A stretch of 36,512 nt of DNA. Origin: Verrucomicrobiaceae bacterium (GTDB taxonomy: Bacteria; Verrucomicrobiota; Verrucomicrobiia; Verrucomicrobiales; Akkermansiaceae). The position numbers and the translations under genes are program-made. The stretch covers positions 1 through 36,512 of the forward strand of contig JAPOLH010000007.1 of NCBI GenBank assembly GCA_029977225.1, read 5' to 3'. Shown here in pieces: positions 15,411 through 24,854 of this stretch. The notes under the pieces are model-generated. The model worked only from the letters and a program-made list of their open reading frames with translations. It had not been told where the DNA came from and made no database searches. The number at the start of each line of letters is the position of its first letter. Positions within the stretch are counted from its first letter, which is position 1.

Positions 15411-16913
15411 TCATTTGCGTTTTGCGACTTCGCTAGCAGTTTGGCCAGACTCCGATGAGATCATGCGGGAGAGCGATGCGAGCGAGGTGTAGAAAAATCC
15501 GATCGGGAAGGGCAGTAGGAGAATCGCAGATGAGACGTTGCCCTTCATGGCGGCCTCGATGACGATGAAGAGGAAGAAGAAACCGAAGAGCAGCTCCACG
15601 AAGGGCGTGAGGGTTTTCATTGCCTTGTAGCTGCTTTTTTTCCAGTCGCTGGCCTTGGTTTGGCCGATGCCGTACTTGGGAGTGCGGACGAAGGCGGTCT
15701 GATGGTTAAAGATAGCTTCGATCACAGCTTTGGCGTTGCTGATCGACATGCCGATGCCGAGGGCGAGCAAAAGGGGCAGGTAGGGGATTTCTTTCCACCA
15801 AGTGCCGGGGCGCAGGGCTTTTTGTGAGAAGAGGTAGAAGACGATCACCGACACCGAGGAGAAGAAGAAGATCGGTACATTGATGATGTAATAGGTGAGT
15901 TTTCCGAAATCCGGCTGCGATTGCTGGTTCGGATAGATTAGGAAGCAAAGTAGGATGAGGAGCAGGTAGGCGAAGTTGGAGGTTAGGTGGAAGGTGGCCT
16001 CGACCTTCACGCTGAAGGGCACATCGCTGCGCCAGATCGCGGGCAGGACTTTTTTGCAAACTTGGATCGAGCCTTTTGTCCAGCGGTGTTGCTGGCTTTT
16101 GAAGCCATCCATGTCGATTGGCAGCTCGGCCGGAGTTTCGACATCGTTGAGGAAAATGAAGCGCCAGCCTTTGAGTTGGGCGCGGTAGCTGAGGTCCATG
16201 TCCTCCGTGAGCGTGTCGTGCTCCCAACCACCGGCGTCGGCGATGCAGGACTTGCGCCAAATGCCGCCCGTGCCGTTGAAAGTGAAAAAGCGGCCGGAGC
16301 GGTTGCGGGCGGTTTGCTCGAGTTCCATGTGTCCGTCCAGGAACATCGCTTGGATGCGGGTGAGCACATTGAAGCTGCGGTTGAGGTGACCCCAGCGGGT
16401 TTGGATCAGGCCGATTTTTTCATCGGTGAAAAAGTGGATCGTTTTTTGCAGCAGGTCGGGGTTTGGAACGAAGTCCGCATCGAGGATGAGCAGGAAATCG
16501 CCCTTTGCCATGCGGGTGCCGTTTTCGAGGGCGCCTGCCTTGTAACCAGTGCGGTCGCTGCGGTGGATGTGATCGGCATCAAAACCAAGCGCCTTGAGGC
16601 GGTCGATGCCATCTCGGCAGATGTCGACCGTCTGGTCGGTCGAGTCGTCGAGAAGCTGAATTTGCAGCTTTTCCTTCGGGTAATCGAGCGCGGCGACTGC
16701 ATTGAGAAGGCGGTCGACCACATGCATTTCATTGAACACCGGGAGTTGGACTGTGACGACCGGGAGTTCTTGGAAATGTGATTTTGGCTTCGGGTGGTTG
16801 CGCGCGTGCTTCAGGTAGAGGAAAACGATCGCAAGGCGGTGGGAGCCGAAGCCGGCAAGTCCGATGAGAACGAGAATGTACGCGGCGTACCAGATGGGCG
16901 AGGACCAGTCCAT
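15411..16913 (-). CDS. Membrane family 2 glycosyltransferase, beta-mannan/cellulose synthase-like
   Basis: A processive GT2 that should polymerise a beta-linked glycan across the inner membrane. 500 residues. There is one N-terminal membrane segment (about 7-33), then the cytoplasmic catalytic domain with LLDDSTDQ (D89-D90), LDADF (145-147), TED (236-238) and the processivity motif QQHRW (274-278). Four to five membrane segments follow between about 310 and 480. QQHRW plus the overall layout resembles plant CslA/CslC and bacterial glucomannan-synthase-like enzymes, but donor and product cannot be read from sequence. No PilZ domain is visible. It is followed at 16 bases by an L,D-transpeptidase. 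Confidence 0.9.
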   Translation of the reverse strand: MDWSSPIWYAAYILVLIGLAGFGSHRLAIVFLYLKHARNHPKPKSHFQELPVVTVQLPVFNEMHVVDRLLNAVAALDYPKEKLQIQLLDDSTDQTVDICRDGIDRLKALGFDADHIHRSDRTGYKAGALENGTRMAKGDFLLILDADFVPNPDLLQKTIHFFTDEKIGLIQTRWGHLNRSFNVLTRIQAMFLDGHMELEQTARNRSGRFFTFNGTGGIWRKSCIADAGGWEHDTLTEDMDLSYRAQLKGWRFIFLNDVETPAELPIDMDGFKSQQHRWTKGSIQVCKKVLPAIWRSDVPFSVKVEATFHLTSNFAYLLLILLCFLIYPNQQSQPDFGKLTYYIINVPIFFFSSVSVIVFYLFSQKALRPGTWWKEIPYLPLLLALGIGMSISNAKAVIEAIFNHQTAFVRTPKYGIGQTKASDWKKSSYKAMKTLTPFVELLFGFFFLFIVIEAAMKGNVSSAILLLPFPIGFFYTSLASLSRMISSESGQTASEVAKRK

Positions 16914-16948
16914 GAGAGAGAAAAATTAAGTTGAGGGCGGCGGGTTTG

Positions 16949-16977
16949 GATTGATTCAAAGAAGTTGAATATCAATC
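16949..16977 (-). repeat. Inverted repeat in the leader of the GT2 gene
   Basis: GATTGATTCAA (16949-16959) pairs with 16965-16977 (TTGAA, two-base bulge, TCAATC), 11 bp in total, loop of five. It lies 36 bases before the ATG at 16913. It could be an operator or a leader hairpin; no T-run on the transcribed strand. Confidence 0.45.
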
Positions 16978-17096
16978 GTCTGCCGGCGCAGTGAAGCAGT
17001 CGGACGGAGGGGAGTCAAGCGCCGGAGGGTTAGAGCTGGCCCCGCAACCACGTAATGACCGGTGCAGGGCGGCAGGGATGGGCAGCTCGCTGGATT

Positions 17097-17831
17097 CTAC
17101 TCGCGGCGGTTGAGGGCCATCATGAGAAAGTAAAGCAGTTGCGCGATCGAGCCGACAGCGGCGGCGACATAGGTCATCGCGGCCCAGAAGAGAGCATTTT
17201 TGGCGCGCTCGTGTTCGATACTGGCAGAGATGCCGCTACGCTCCATCCAGGCGAGAGCACGATTGCTGGCATCGAACTCGACTGGGAGGGTCACGATGGA
17301 GAAGAGGGTCGTGACGGCAAAAAGGCCGACCCAGGTCCACAGGATCGTGGGGTTATTCATGAGGCTGACTCCAACAAGACCGGCGATCATGATGAAATTG
17401 AGGATTTTGCTCGAGAGTTGGACGGCCGGGACCATTTTTGAACGGAAAGTGAGCCAGTGGTAGGCTTGCTGGTGTTGGATCGCGTGGCCGCATTCGTGGG
17501 CGGCAACGGCGGCGGCTGCGATCGAATTCACATGGTAGACCGGCTCGCTGAGGTTGACGGTTTTCTTGATCGGATCGTAGTGGTCGGTGAGTTGGCCTTC
17601 GACGCTTATGACGCGCACGTCGGTGATGCCGTTTTGGCGGAGCATCAGCTCAGCGACTTCAGCGCCGGTCATGCTGATCGGAATCTGGGAATATTGGCTG
17701 AAGCGGCGCTTGAGCATGCCACTGATGAGCATGCTGGAGACCATGGTTACCCCGATGATGAGCATGTAGAGTGGCGAGAATCCGCCCGGGGCCGGTGCCA
17801 TTTGCGCGAGAATGGAGATTTCAGAGATCAT
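17097..17831 (-). CDS. YugP-type membrane zinc metallopeptidase
   Basis: 244 residues of the Zn_peptidase_2 family (B. subtilis YugP type). A membrane segment at about 20-38 is followed by the catalytic domain with the gluzincin-like motif H112-E113-C-G-H116. Later come two hydrophobic segments (about 138-175), the conserved LPVEFDASNRALAW with a likely third zinc ligand (E184), and a C-terminal membrane helix. Its cellular substrate is unknown; the family is thought to act in membrane protein quality control. It is transcribed away from the glucanotransferase gene. 183 bases separate it from the downstream GT2 gene, so co-transcription is uncertain. Confidence 0.92.
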   Translation of the reverse strand: MISEISILAQMAPAPGGFSPLYMLIIGVTMVSSMLISGMLKRRFSQYSQIPISMTGAEVAELMLRQNGITDVRVISVEGQLTDHYDPIKKTVNLSEPVYHVNSIAAAAVAAHECGHAIQHQQAYHWLTFRSKMVPAVQLSSKILNFIMIAGLVGVSLMNNPTILWTWVGLFAVTTLFSIVTLPVEFDASNRALAWMERSGISASIEHERAKNALFWAAMTYVAAAVGSIAQLLYFLMMALNRRE

Positions 17832-17947
17832 GGTGTTTGTTTAGCAAGAGGGTGACAGCATGTAAACGATTCCGTTTGGAGAATTGGTTCAAAATATTTT
17901 CATCGGATTTCGAGCAGTTGACATTAAATTGGGTTGTCCGTTCCGCC

Positions 17948-20653
17948 ATGAGAATTTATTTCAGAGTCAATTTTCGCACTGAGCCCGGTCAGTCGCTTTG
18001 GCTCAAGCATTTCACCGTCTTTGAGAATGGTGCGGCGAGGGTCGAGCAGGTGCTTCCGATGCACTGGCTCAATGACATGCAGTGGGAACTAAGCCTTGAT
18101 GTGCAAGGCGGTGTGCCGGCGCGGGTGGAATATTCCTATCAGTTGAGGCAGGAGGGAAATGGGGTCGAGTTGGACGAGTGGGGTGGACCGCGGGTGGTGG
18201 AGATGGATTTTTCGAAGCACGATGCGGTGTTGCGTTGGGATACCTGGTGCTCGGCGGGCACGATAGATCATGCGTTTGAGACAAAAGGCTTTGATGCGAT
18301 TTTGCCGGAGCGTGGGCCATTTGCGGCGGCGGTCGTGCCGAAGGGGGCAAATCACGGATTCGTTCTGCGAATGGCGGCTGTGCCTAAGGGCATGGTACCT
18401 TGCATCTTGGGGGGGGTGCGGGAAATCGGTGACTGGGACTGGGCAAAGGCCGTGGCGATGAAAGAGGTCGCGGCAAATCGCTGGGAGGCGAACCTATACC
18501 TGCCGACCGACTGGCGCATTGAATACAAGTATGGGCTTTGCGATGTGAAGTCGGGCCGTGTTGTTTCGCTTGAGACCGGTGAAAATCGCGTGCTTGAGCC
18601 GAGAGCATTGGCGCAGAGCCAGTGGACGGCGGTGAGTGACGAAGGTTACCGTAGAAATGCGAAAGACCTATACTATGGGGCGGGAGTGGCGATTCCGGTG
18701 TTTTCCTTGCGCAGTGAAAATGGCTTAGGCGTCGGAGAATTTGCCGATCTCAAACCGCTCGCTGATTGGGCGTCGCAAACGGGGCTCAAGCTTATTCAAA
18801 TTTTGCCGATCAATGACACCATTTCGTCGCATGATTGGACCGATTCGTATCCGTATTCGGCGATCAGCGTCTATGCATTGCATCCGATCTACCTGCGTCT
18901 TGATGATCTCGGTTATGCCATGCCGGCGGATTTCGCGAGGGAGCTCAAGGGCGCGCGTGAGAAGTTGAATGCGCTGACTCAAGTCGACTACGAAGGCGTG
19001 ATGGTAGCCAAGAACCGCTTGCTCAAGCGGGTATTTGAAAAGCACGCCAGGGCGATCACTGCGTCGGCAGGTTTCAAAAATTTTCTCAAACAAAACCATC
19101 ACTGGGTGCTTCCCTACGCGGTTTTTTGTGTGAAGCGCGACGAGTTTGGTACTGCGGATTTTTCGCAATGGGGCGAGTGGTCGGTGTTTGATGCGAAAAA
19201 GGTCGATTCATTATCGGTCGCTTCGCATGCCGAGTGGTCGGTGGTTTCGTATCACATCTGGTTGCAATATGAACTCGATCGCCAGCTTGCGGATGCGGTT
19301 GCGCATTTGCATGCGAAAGGGATCGTGTTGAAGGGGGACCTACCGATTGGAATTGATCGTCAATCCGTCGACGCGTGGTCGGCGCCGCATTTGTTCAAGA
19401 TGGACGCGCAGGCCGGGGCTCCGCCCGATGCATTTGCGGTGAAGGGCCAAAACTGGGGCTTTCCGACATACAACTGGGAAGTCATGCGCCGCGATGGTTA
19501 CGCATGGTGGCGTTCGCGCTTCGAGCATCTAAGTCGGTATTTTGATGCTTACCGTATCGATCACATTCTGGGGTTTTTTCGCATCTGGCAGGTGCCCTAC
19601 GAGCAGGTTGAGGGAATCATGGGATGGTTTGATCCAGCGATGCCGCTGCACATCGATGAGATCCGCGGGCGTGGGATTGCGTTTGATTACGAGCGTTACT
19701 GCAGACCATACATTCGCGAGCATTTTCTGTGGGAGAGATTCGGCGATCAGACGGGTGCGGCAAAGGAAGGCTACCTCGACGATTGCGGCCATGGAGTTTA
19801 TCGGCTCAAGGAACATGTTTCGAACCAGCGTAAGATCGTCGATCATTTCGCAGCGAAGAAAGATGGCGATGAGGCTGCGAGACGGAGGCTTAGCCAGGGC
19901 TTGTTGGATTGTGCGAGCGAGGTCTTGTTGCTCGAGGTACCAGGCTCGCATGGCACGCAGTTTCACCCGCGTTGCTCGATGCAAATGACGCGTTCGTATC
20001 AGGAGCTTGATGGTGACGCCAAGTGGCGTATCGAGGGTTTATATTTGGATTATTTTTACCGTCGTCAGGAAGGTTTCTGGCAGGCTCGCGGCTACGAAAA
20101 ATTGCCAGCGATGAGGAGGGCCAGCCGCATGCTCTTGTGTGGTGAGGATCTTGGAATGGTGCCGGCTTGTGTGCCGGGGGTCATGAAAGAGCTCGGCATT
20201 CTTTCCCTTGAAATCCAACGAATGCCGAAGTCCTCTGATGTCGAATTCTCTGATCCTGCATGTGCGCCGTACTTGAGTGTCGTGAGTCCATCGACCCACG
20301 ACATGCCGACGCTGCGCGGTTGGTGGCGGGAGAACATGCATGTGAGCGGTCAGTTTGCCTGGAAGATGCTAGGGGTAGCTTTTCCGCCGACCGAGTTGCC
20401 GGGCGACCTTGCAGCGCAAATCATTGATCAGCATCTCCATTCGCCGGCGATGTGGGCGATTTTCCCGCTGCAAGACTTGCTGGGCATGGACGAGCAACTG
20501 CGCAGCACGGATGTCGACATCGAGCGGATCAATGTCCCGGCGATCATGCCATTTTATTGGAGATATCGAATGCATCTCGACCTCGACGGGTTGGCCAAGG
20601 CAAGTGGATTCAATGCCAGATTGCGGGAAATGGTCGAGAATTCAGGGCGTTGA
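17948..20653 (+). CDS. malQ: 4-alpha-glucanotransferase (GH77) with N-terminal starch-binding domains
   Basis: Transfers alpha-1,4-glucan segments in glycogen or maltodextrin metabolism. 901 residues, larger than E. coli MalQ (about 690). The first 240 residues look like two CBM20 carbohydrate-binding modules, the second with GGVREIGDWDWAKAVAM and WEANLYLP. The GH77 barrel follows from about 255 (YYGAGVAIPVFSLRSENGLGVGEF). Catalytic residues: nucleophile about D538 in FDAYRIDH, acid/base about E733 in LCGEDLG, and about D785 in STHDMPTLRGW. The spacing between D538 and E733 is wide, as in plant DPE2. I start at 17948, where homology begins; a longer in-frame reading overlaps the YugP gene. 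A TTGACA at 17918 has no matching -10. Confidence 0.93.
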   Translation: MRIYFRVNFRTEPGQSLWLKHFTVFENGAARVEQVLPMHWLNDMQWELSLDVQGGVPARVEYSYQLRQEGNGVELDEWGGPRVVEMDFSKHDAVLRWDTWCSAGTIDHAFETKGFDAILPERGPFAAAVVPKGANHGFVLRMAAVPKGMVPCILGGVREIGDWDWAKAVAMKEVAANRWEANLYLPTDWRIEYKYGLCDVKSGRVVSLETGENRVLEPRALAQSQWTAVSDEGYRRNAKDLYYGAGVAIPVFSLRSENGLGVGEFADLKPLADWASQTGLKLIQILPINDTISSHDWTDSYPYSAISVYALHPIYLRLDDLGYAMPADFARELKGAREKLNALTQVDYEGVMVAKNRLLKRVFEKHARAITASAGFKNFLKQNHHWVLPYAVFCVKRDEFGTADFSQWGEWSVFDAKKVDSLSVASHAEWSVVSYHIWLQYELDRQLADAVAHLHAKGIVLKGDLPIGIDRQSVDAWSAPHLFKMDAQAGAPPDAFAVKGQNWGFPTYNWEVMRRDGYAWWRSRFEHLSRYFDAYRIDHILGFFRIWQVPYEQVEGIMGWFDPAMPLHIDEIRGRGIAFDYERYCRPYIREHFLWERFGDQTGAAKEGYLDDCGHGVYRLKEHVSNQRKIVDHFAAKKDGDEAARRRLSQGLLDCASEVLLLEVPGSHGTQFHPRCSMQMTRSYQELDGDAKWRIEGLYLDYFYRRQEGFWQARGYEKLPAMRRASRMLLCGEDLGMVPACVPGVMKELGILSLEIQRMPKSSDVEFSDPACAPYLSVVSPSTHDMPTLRGWWRENMHVSGQFAWKMLGVAFPPTELPGDLAAQIIDQHLHSPAMWAIFPLQDLLGMDEQLRSTDVDIERINVPAIMPFYWRYRMHLDLDGLAKASGFNARLREMVENSGR

Positions 20654-20681
20654 GAGGCTCGAAAATTTCGTTGAGGATGCC

Positions 20682-20711
20682 TTGACCTGTCGGGGGTTGG
20701 GGAAATAGGGT
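20682..20711 (+). promoter_or_regulatory. Possible promoter of sucCD
   Basis: TTGACC (20682-20687) and TAGGGT (20706-20711) are separated by 18 bases in the 97-base gap before sucC. The predicted leader is about 33 bases. The -35 is good; the -10 keeps only the T1, A2 and T6 positions. Confidence 0.35.
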
Positions 20712-20750
20712 TCGCGCGGTTTAGCCGTACACTTTTTCCCACGACCGCCG

Positions 20751-21929
20751 ATGAACATTCACGAATACCAAGCCAAAGAGCTTTTTGACCGATTTGGAGT
20801 CCCCAGCCCGAAGGGTGCCGCGGCATCGAGTGCCAAGGAAGCAGGGGATGCTGCAGCAGCGCTTGGAGTCAAAAACCTCGTCGTCAAGGCTCAGGTGCAT
20901 GCTGGAGGCCGCGGCAAGGGAGTTTTCAAAAATGGCTTCAAGGGTGGGGTTCATCTCGTCGAGTCGGCCGATAAGGCTGCGGAAGTCGCAGGTAAGATGC
21001 TCGGCGAAGTGCTCGTTACCAAACAAACCGGCGACGAAGGCCGCTTGGTCCGCAAGGTGATGGTCGCCGAATCGGTGGATATCAGCCGTGAACTTTATCT
21101 CGCGATCCTCGTGGATCGTCAGACCAGCAAGCCGGTGATCATCGTATCAACCGAAGGCGGCATGGACATCGAAGAGGTGGCCGAGCGCACGCCGGAGAAA
21201 ATTTTGCGCGAGTATGTCAATCCGCTCGGTGGCTTGCAGGCCTATCAGGTGCGCAAGATGTGCAAGAAGCTCGATCTTCAAGCCCACGCCAAGCAGTTTA
21301 GCCAGCTGATCAACGCTCTTTACAAACTCTTCATTGCGCTCGATTGCTCGATGGTTGAGATCAACCCACTGGTGGTGACCACCGACAATCAGGTCTACGC
21401 GCTCGATGCGAAATTCAACTTCGACGACAACGCGCTGTATCGTCACCCGGAGATTTCCGCGATGCGCGACCACGACGAGGAAGACCCGCGCGAAGTCGCG
21501 GCCGCCGCGCACGATCTCAATTACATCGGCCTCGATGGCAACATCGCTTGCCTTGTCAATGGTGCCGGACTCGCGATGGCGACCATGGACATCATCAAAC
21601 ACCACGGCGGGGATCCTGCGAACTTCCTTGATGTTGGCGGTGGCGCCTCGAGGGAGCAGGTGACAGCGGCCTTCAAGATTATCCTCGGCGATCCGAATGT
21701 TCGCGGAATATTCATCAACATCTTCGGCGGTATCATGGACTGCAACATCGTCGCTGAGGGTGTCGTTGCTGCCGCGCGTGAGACCGGGCTTTCACTGCCG
21801 CTGGTCGTGCGTCTCGAGGGCAACAATGTTGAGGCCGGCAAGGCCACGCTCGCCGCATCGGGACTCAACATCGTTTCCGCCGACGGCATGGATGACGGAG
21901 CCGCAAAGATTGTCGCCGCTGTTGCCTGA
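20751..21929 (+). CDS. sucC: Succinyl-CoA ligase (ADP-forming), beta subunit
   Basis: Citric-acid-cycle enzyme interconverting succinyl-CoA and succinate with nucleotide phosphorylation. The 392-residue protein is the expected length. The ATP-grasp domain begins [18 protein letters not shown] and includes [13 protein letters not shown] and the metal-binding [10 protein letters not shown]. The C-terminal ligase domain has [22 protein letters not shown] and [10 protein letters not shown]. It is followed after 35 bases by sucD. The start ATG has no Shine-Dalgarno sequence. Confidence 0.97.
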   Translation: MNIHEYQAKELFDRFGVPSPKGAAASSAKEAGDAAAALGVKNLVVKAQVHAGGRGKGVFKNGFKGGVHLVESADKAAEVAGKMLGEVLVTKQTGDEGRLVRKVMVAESVDISRELYLAILVDRQTSKPVIIVSTEGGMDIEEVAERTPEKILREYVNPLGGLQAYQVRKMCKKLDLQAHAKQFSQLINALYKLFIALDCSMVEINPLVVTTDNQVYALDAKFNFDDNALYRHPEISAMRDHDEEDPREVAAAAHDLNYIGLDGNIACLVNGAGLAMATMDIIKHHGGDPANFLDVGGGASREQVTAAFKIILGDPNVRGIFINIFGGIMDCNIVAEGVVAAARETGLSLPLVVRLEGNNVEAGKATLAASGLNIVSADGMDDGAAKIVAAVA

Positions 21930-21964
21930 TTGCATTTTCAAACAACCAAAATTCCTTTCCAATC

Positions 21965-22861
21965 ATGTCCATTCTCATCGACGAAAACACTAAGGTACTC
22001 ATCCAAGGCATCACCGGAAGCTTTGGAGCGCGCCACACGCAGCTTTCACTCGAATACGGCACCAAGGTCGTGGGCGGCGTGACGCCGGGCAAGGGTGGTC
22101 AGAAATTTGAAAACACCGTGCCGATCTTCGATACCGTCTCCGAAGCGGTGCAGGAAACCGGTGCCACGGCATCGGCGATTTTCGTGCCGCCGGCTTTTGC
22201 GGCCGATGCGATTCTTGAAGCGGCGGATGCCGGTGTGGATTTGATCGTGTGCATCACCGAGGGGATTCCTGTGATGGACATGATGCGCGTCAAGTCGATG
22301 CTTGCTGGATCCAAGTCGCGCCTCGTCGGGCCAAACTGCCCGGGGCTGGTGACGCCCGGTCGTGGTGAGAAAAGCCATGGCGGATGCCGCATTGGCATTG
22401 CGCCGGGATACATTCACAAGCGCGGCAATGTCGGTGTCGTTTCGCGTTCCGGCACGCTGACCTATGAAGCGGTGTGGCAGTTGACGCAACTCGGCTACGG
22501 GCAAAGCACCTGCGTGGGCATTGGCGGTGATCCAATCAATGGCACCTCCCACCTCGATGTGCTTCAAATGTTCAACGAAGACCCTGAGACCGAAGCCATC
22601 ATTTTGATCGGTGAGATTGGCGGCAATGCCGAGGTTGAGGCAGCGCGTTGGGCCAAGGAAAATTGCAAGAAGCCGATTGCCGGATTCATAGCCGGTGCGA
22701 CTGCGCCTCCGGGGCGCCGCATGGGTCATGCCGGTGCGATCGTCGGCGGTGAAGAAGACACCGCGCAGGCGAAAAAGCGGATTCTTGCCGAGTGTGGAAT
22801 CGCTGTGGCCGAGACGCCCGGCGTGATGGCAAGGACGCTGCTCAATGCTTGGGGCAAGTGA
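21965..22861 (+). CDS. sucD: Succinyl-CoA ligase (ADP-forming), alpha subunit
   Basis: Partner of SucC; binds CoA and carries the phosphorylated histidine. The 298-residue protein starts [18 protein letters not shown] and includes the CoA-binding region with GGVTPGKGG. The active-site histidine is H255 in [12 protein letters not shown], with the CoA/succinate loop GPNCPGLV upstream. The ATG is preceded by AATC and lacks a Shine-Dalgarno sequence. A terminator (22867-22891) directly follows, so sucCD is a two-gene operon. Confidence 0.97.
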   Translation: MSILIDENTKVLIQGITGSFGARHTQLSLEYGTKVVGGVTPGKGGQKFENTVPIFDTVSEAVQETGATASAIFVPPAFAADAILEAADAGVDLIVCITEGIPVMDMMRVKSMLAGSKSRLVGPNCPGLVTPGRGEKSHGGCRIGIAPGYIHKRGNVGVVSRSGTLTYEAVWQLTQLGYGQSTCVGIGGDPINGTSHLDVLQMFNEDPETEAIILIGEIGGNAEVEAARWAKENCKKPIAGFIAGATAPPGRRMGHAGAIVGGEEDTAQAKKRILAECGIAVAETPGVMARTLLNAWGK

Positions 22862-22866
22862 TCAAT

Positions 22867-22891
22867 AAGCAGTGCTTAAGGCGCTGCTTTT
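22867..22891 (+). terminator. Terminator between convergent sucD and thrB
   Basis: AAGCAGTGC (22867-22875) pairs with GCGCTGCTT (22881-22889), one G-U pair, loop TTAAG, followed by a short T-run ending at 22891. It fills the 31-base gap between the two convergent stop codons and may serve both. Confidence 0.7.
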
Positions 22892-22892
22892 C

Positions 22893-23834
22893 TCACACTA
22901 CCACATGCACGCCGTGCGGATTGATCCGCGAGACATAGGCTTGGCAGTTGATCGGGATCGCGGAGAACACCTTGCTGATCGCATCGGCCACCTTGCGTGC
23001 GATTTCTTCGCCTTCGCAAAGGGCGAAAACTGAGGGGCCTGCGCCGGAGATCGAAAAACCGAGTGCGCCTGCGGCAAGGGCCGCGCGCTTGGCTTTGTAG
23101 AAATCGGGGATGAGCTTTTGGCGTCGTGGCTCGGCGATCACATCATGAATCGAGCGCGAGATGAGGCCGTAATCTTCCTGGATGATGCCGCAGAGGAGTC
23201 CGCCCAAGTTGCCGATTTGCTGGGTGGCATTTTCGAGCGGGATTTCCTTGGGGAGAATTTCGCGGGCGACCTTGGTGAGGATCTCGATGTCCGGGTGCAC
23301 CACCGCTGCCCAGAGGTTTTTGGGTGGAGCGATTTGTGCAAAGTCGAGTTCCTCGTTGGAGCGGATGAAGACGATGCCACCGAGTAGGCAGGGAGCGACA
23401 TTGTCGGCATGCCACGCTCCATCGGCCGAGGCTTCGCCGGCCATGGCAAAGGGTAGCAGTTGTTTTTTGCTGAGCGGTTCGCCGATGAGTTTGTTGACCG
23501 CGTAAGCGCCGGCGACGGCTGAGGCTGAGGATGACCCGAGACCTGAGCCGAAAGGCATTTTCTTGTGGATCTCCATCTCGATGCCGCGATCCGTCATGCC
23601 GAGGTGCTTGAGCAAATCGAGTGCGGCAACGCCTGCGGTGTTCTGTGCGGGATTTTTCGGCAGCTTGCCGTCATCGCCGGTGATCTTGGTGATTTGCAAT
23701 CCGGGTTTGTTAGAATGGCGTACGACGATCTCGTCACCGGGCGAGTCGATGGCAAAGCCGAGCACATCGTAGCCGCAAGCGACATTGGCGACGGTGGCGG
23801 GGGCAAAAACGCGGATTTCAGAAGAGGAGGCCAT
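22893..23834 (-). CDS. thrB: Homoserine kinase
   Basis: GHMP-family kinase that phosphorylates homoserine on the way to threonine. 313 residues. It begins with the substrate region VFAPATVANVACGYDVLGFA, which matches ThrB closely, and carries the GHMP glycine loop PFGSGLGSSSASAV (about 94-107). The C-terminal motif GFSISGAGPSVFAL is also present. thrA and thrC are not adjacent. It is convergent with sucD and lies 111 bases downstream of rlpA on the same strand. Confidence 0.95.
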   Translation of the reverse strand: MASSSEIRVFAPATVANVACGYDVLGFAIDSPGDEIVVRHSNKPGLQITKITGDDGKLPKNPAQNTAGVAALDLLKHLGMTDRGIEMEIHKKMPFGSGLGSSSASAVAGAYAVNKLIGEPLSKKQLLPFAMAGEASADGAWHADNVAPCLLGGIVFIRSNEELDFAQIAPPKNLWAAVVHPDIEILTKVAREILPKEIPLENATQQIGNLGGLLCGIIQEDYGLISRSIHDVIAEPRRQKLIPDFYKAKRAALAAGALGFSISGAGPSVFALCEGEEIARKVADAISKVFSAIPINCQAYVSRINPHGVHVVV

Positions 23835-23945
23835 GGGTGGAGAGGCTGTGAGCTCAGCTGCGTGGCAGCGGGCGGGGGAGAGTCATGGAGCGGGACTTGG
23901 CATTGTTCAAGCCCGGAAAACGGCGAAGCATGTGGCGATCGGTTT

Positions 23946-24455
23946 TCAGAACGGCCACCACGAGCGGCGTTTGCGCTTGTAGGATCCGTCGCCGACCGAG
24001 AGCACCTCAATGCGGGTGGTGGTGAGACCTTGATTGTAAAAGCCAAGTTTTTTGGCAGCGCGTGGAGTCACATCGAGATGGCGTCCGGCGATGAAAGGTC
24101 CGCGATCATTGATGCGGATTTTGACGGATTTGCCATTTTCGAGGTTGGTGACTTTGACCAGGCAGGGAAGGGGTAAAGTTTTGTGTGCGCCGGTGAGGTG
24201 CCATGGCATCACTTTTTCGCCGATCGAGGTGTTGCCGCGTCGGAGCCCGAAGAAAGTGGATTCGTTGTACCACGAGCAAGTGCCGGTTTCCTCAAACTTC
24301 AGTGCGGCCTTCACGCTCATAGGTTGATACGACTCGCCGCGTACCGAGTAGGGTTTGGTCATGTACCCCTTGTAACCCGAGGGGCGCGAGCTGCATGAAC
24401 ACAGCGCGATGCAAATTGCCAATGCGATGCCGACGATTTGAAACATCTGACGCAT
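23946..24455 (-). CDS. rlpA: RlpA-like lipoprotein (septal peptidoglycan protein)
   Basis: 169 residues. The signal sequence ends with a lipobox-like ALCSC (Cys near residue 19-21). The RlpA pattern follows: KPYSVRGESYQPM, then GTCSWYNESTFFGLRRGNTS with E/H active-site-region residues, VKVTNLENGKSVKIRINDRG and HLDVTPRAAKKLGF. This is the double-psi beta-barrel domain. In E. coli and Pseudomonas, RlpA acts at the septum on denuded glycans. The SPOR domain is absent, so septal targeting would need another route. It begins 16 bases after the HU-like gene and is probably co-transcribed with it. Confidence 0.92.
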   Translation of the reverse strand: MRQMFQIVGIALAICIALCSCSSRPSGYKGYMTKPYSVRGESYQPMSVKAALKFEETGTCSWYNESTFFGLRRGNTSIGEKVMPWHLTGAHKTLPLPCLVKVTNLENGKSVKIRINDRGPFIAGRHLDVTPRAAKKLGFYNQGLTTTRIEVLSVGDGSYKRKRRSWWPF

Positions 24456-24471
24456 GGTGTGAGCGAAGGAT

Positions 24472-24804
24472 TCAACCCTTACGTTCGCGCACGACGTCGA
24501 GGCTTGCGGCGACCTGATCCTTGAGTTTAAGACCAGGTTTGAACTTCACCGTCGCACGAGCTGGGATCTTGACGGTTTTACTTGGCTGCTTCGGATTGCG
24601 ACCGATTTTTGCTTTGGTTTCTCGAACTTGGAAGGTGCCGAAATTGCGCATCACCACTTGGTCTCCATCGGCCAGCGAATCGGCAACGACGATGATCAGG
24701 CGTTGGATGACCTCCAGGACGTCCTGTTGGGAAATCGAATGTCCTTCGTTGCCGAGTTGATCGGTTATTTTGATGGCCAGTTCTCTTTTGGTGATGGTGG
24801 GCAT
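24472..24804 (-). CDS. HU/IHF family DNA-binding protein
   Basis: Small nucleoid protein that bends DNA, probably as a dimer. 110 residues. Features include TKRELAIKITDQLG at the N-terminus, the RNFGTFQVRETKAKIGRNP segment that forms the DNA-binding arm, and VKFKPGLKLKDQV at the end. The arm keeps GRNPKQP, where the proline intercalates in HU/IHF. Length and the FGTFQVRE form resemble both HU and IHF-alpha, so I give no finer name. It starts 159 bases after rnhC; the gap contains an inverted repeat (24855-24887) that might be regulatory. Confidence 0.93.
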   Translation of the reverse strand: MPTITKRELAIKITDQLGNEGHSISQQDVLEVIQRLIIVVADSLADGDQVVMRNFGTFQVRETKAKIGRNPKQPSKTVKIPARATVKFKPGLKLKDQVAASLDVVRERKG

Positions 24805-24854
24805 GAGCAGGAAACAGTGGGCTTTGTCAGTGGGGGGAGGGAATTTTACGAATC

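Noticed and set aside
17918-17923. TTGACA upstream of the glucanotransferase as a full promoter
   Set aside because: No acceptable -10 lies 16-19 bases later and the ATG is only 24 bases away, so I did not list it.
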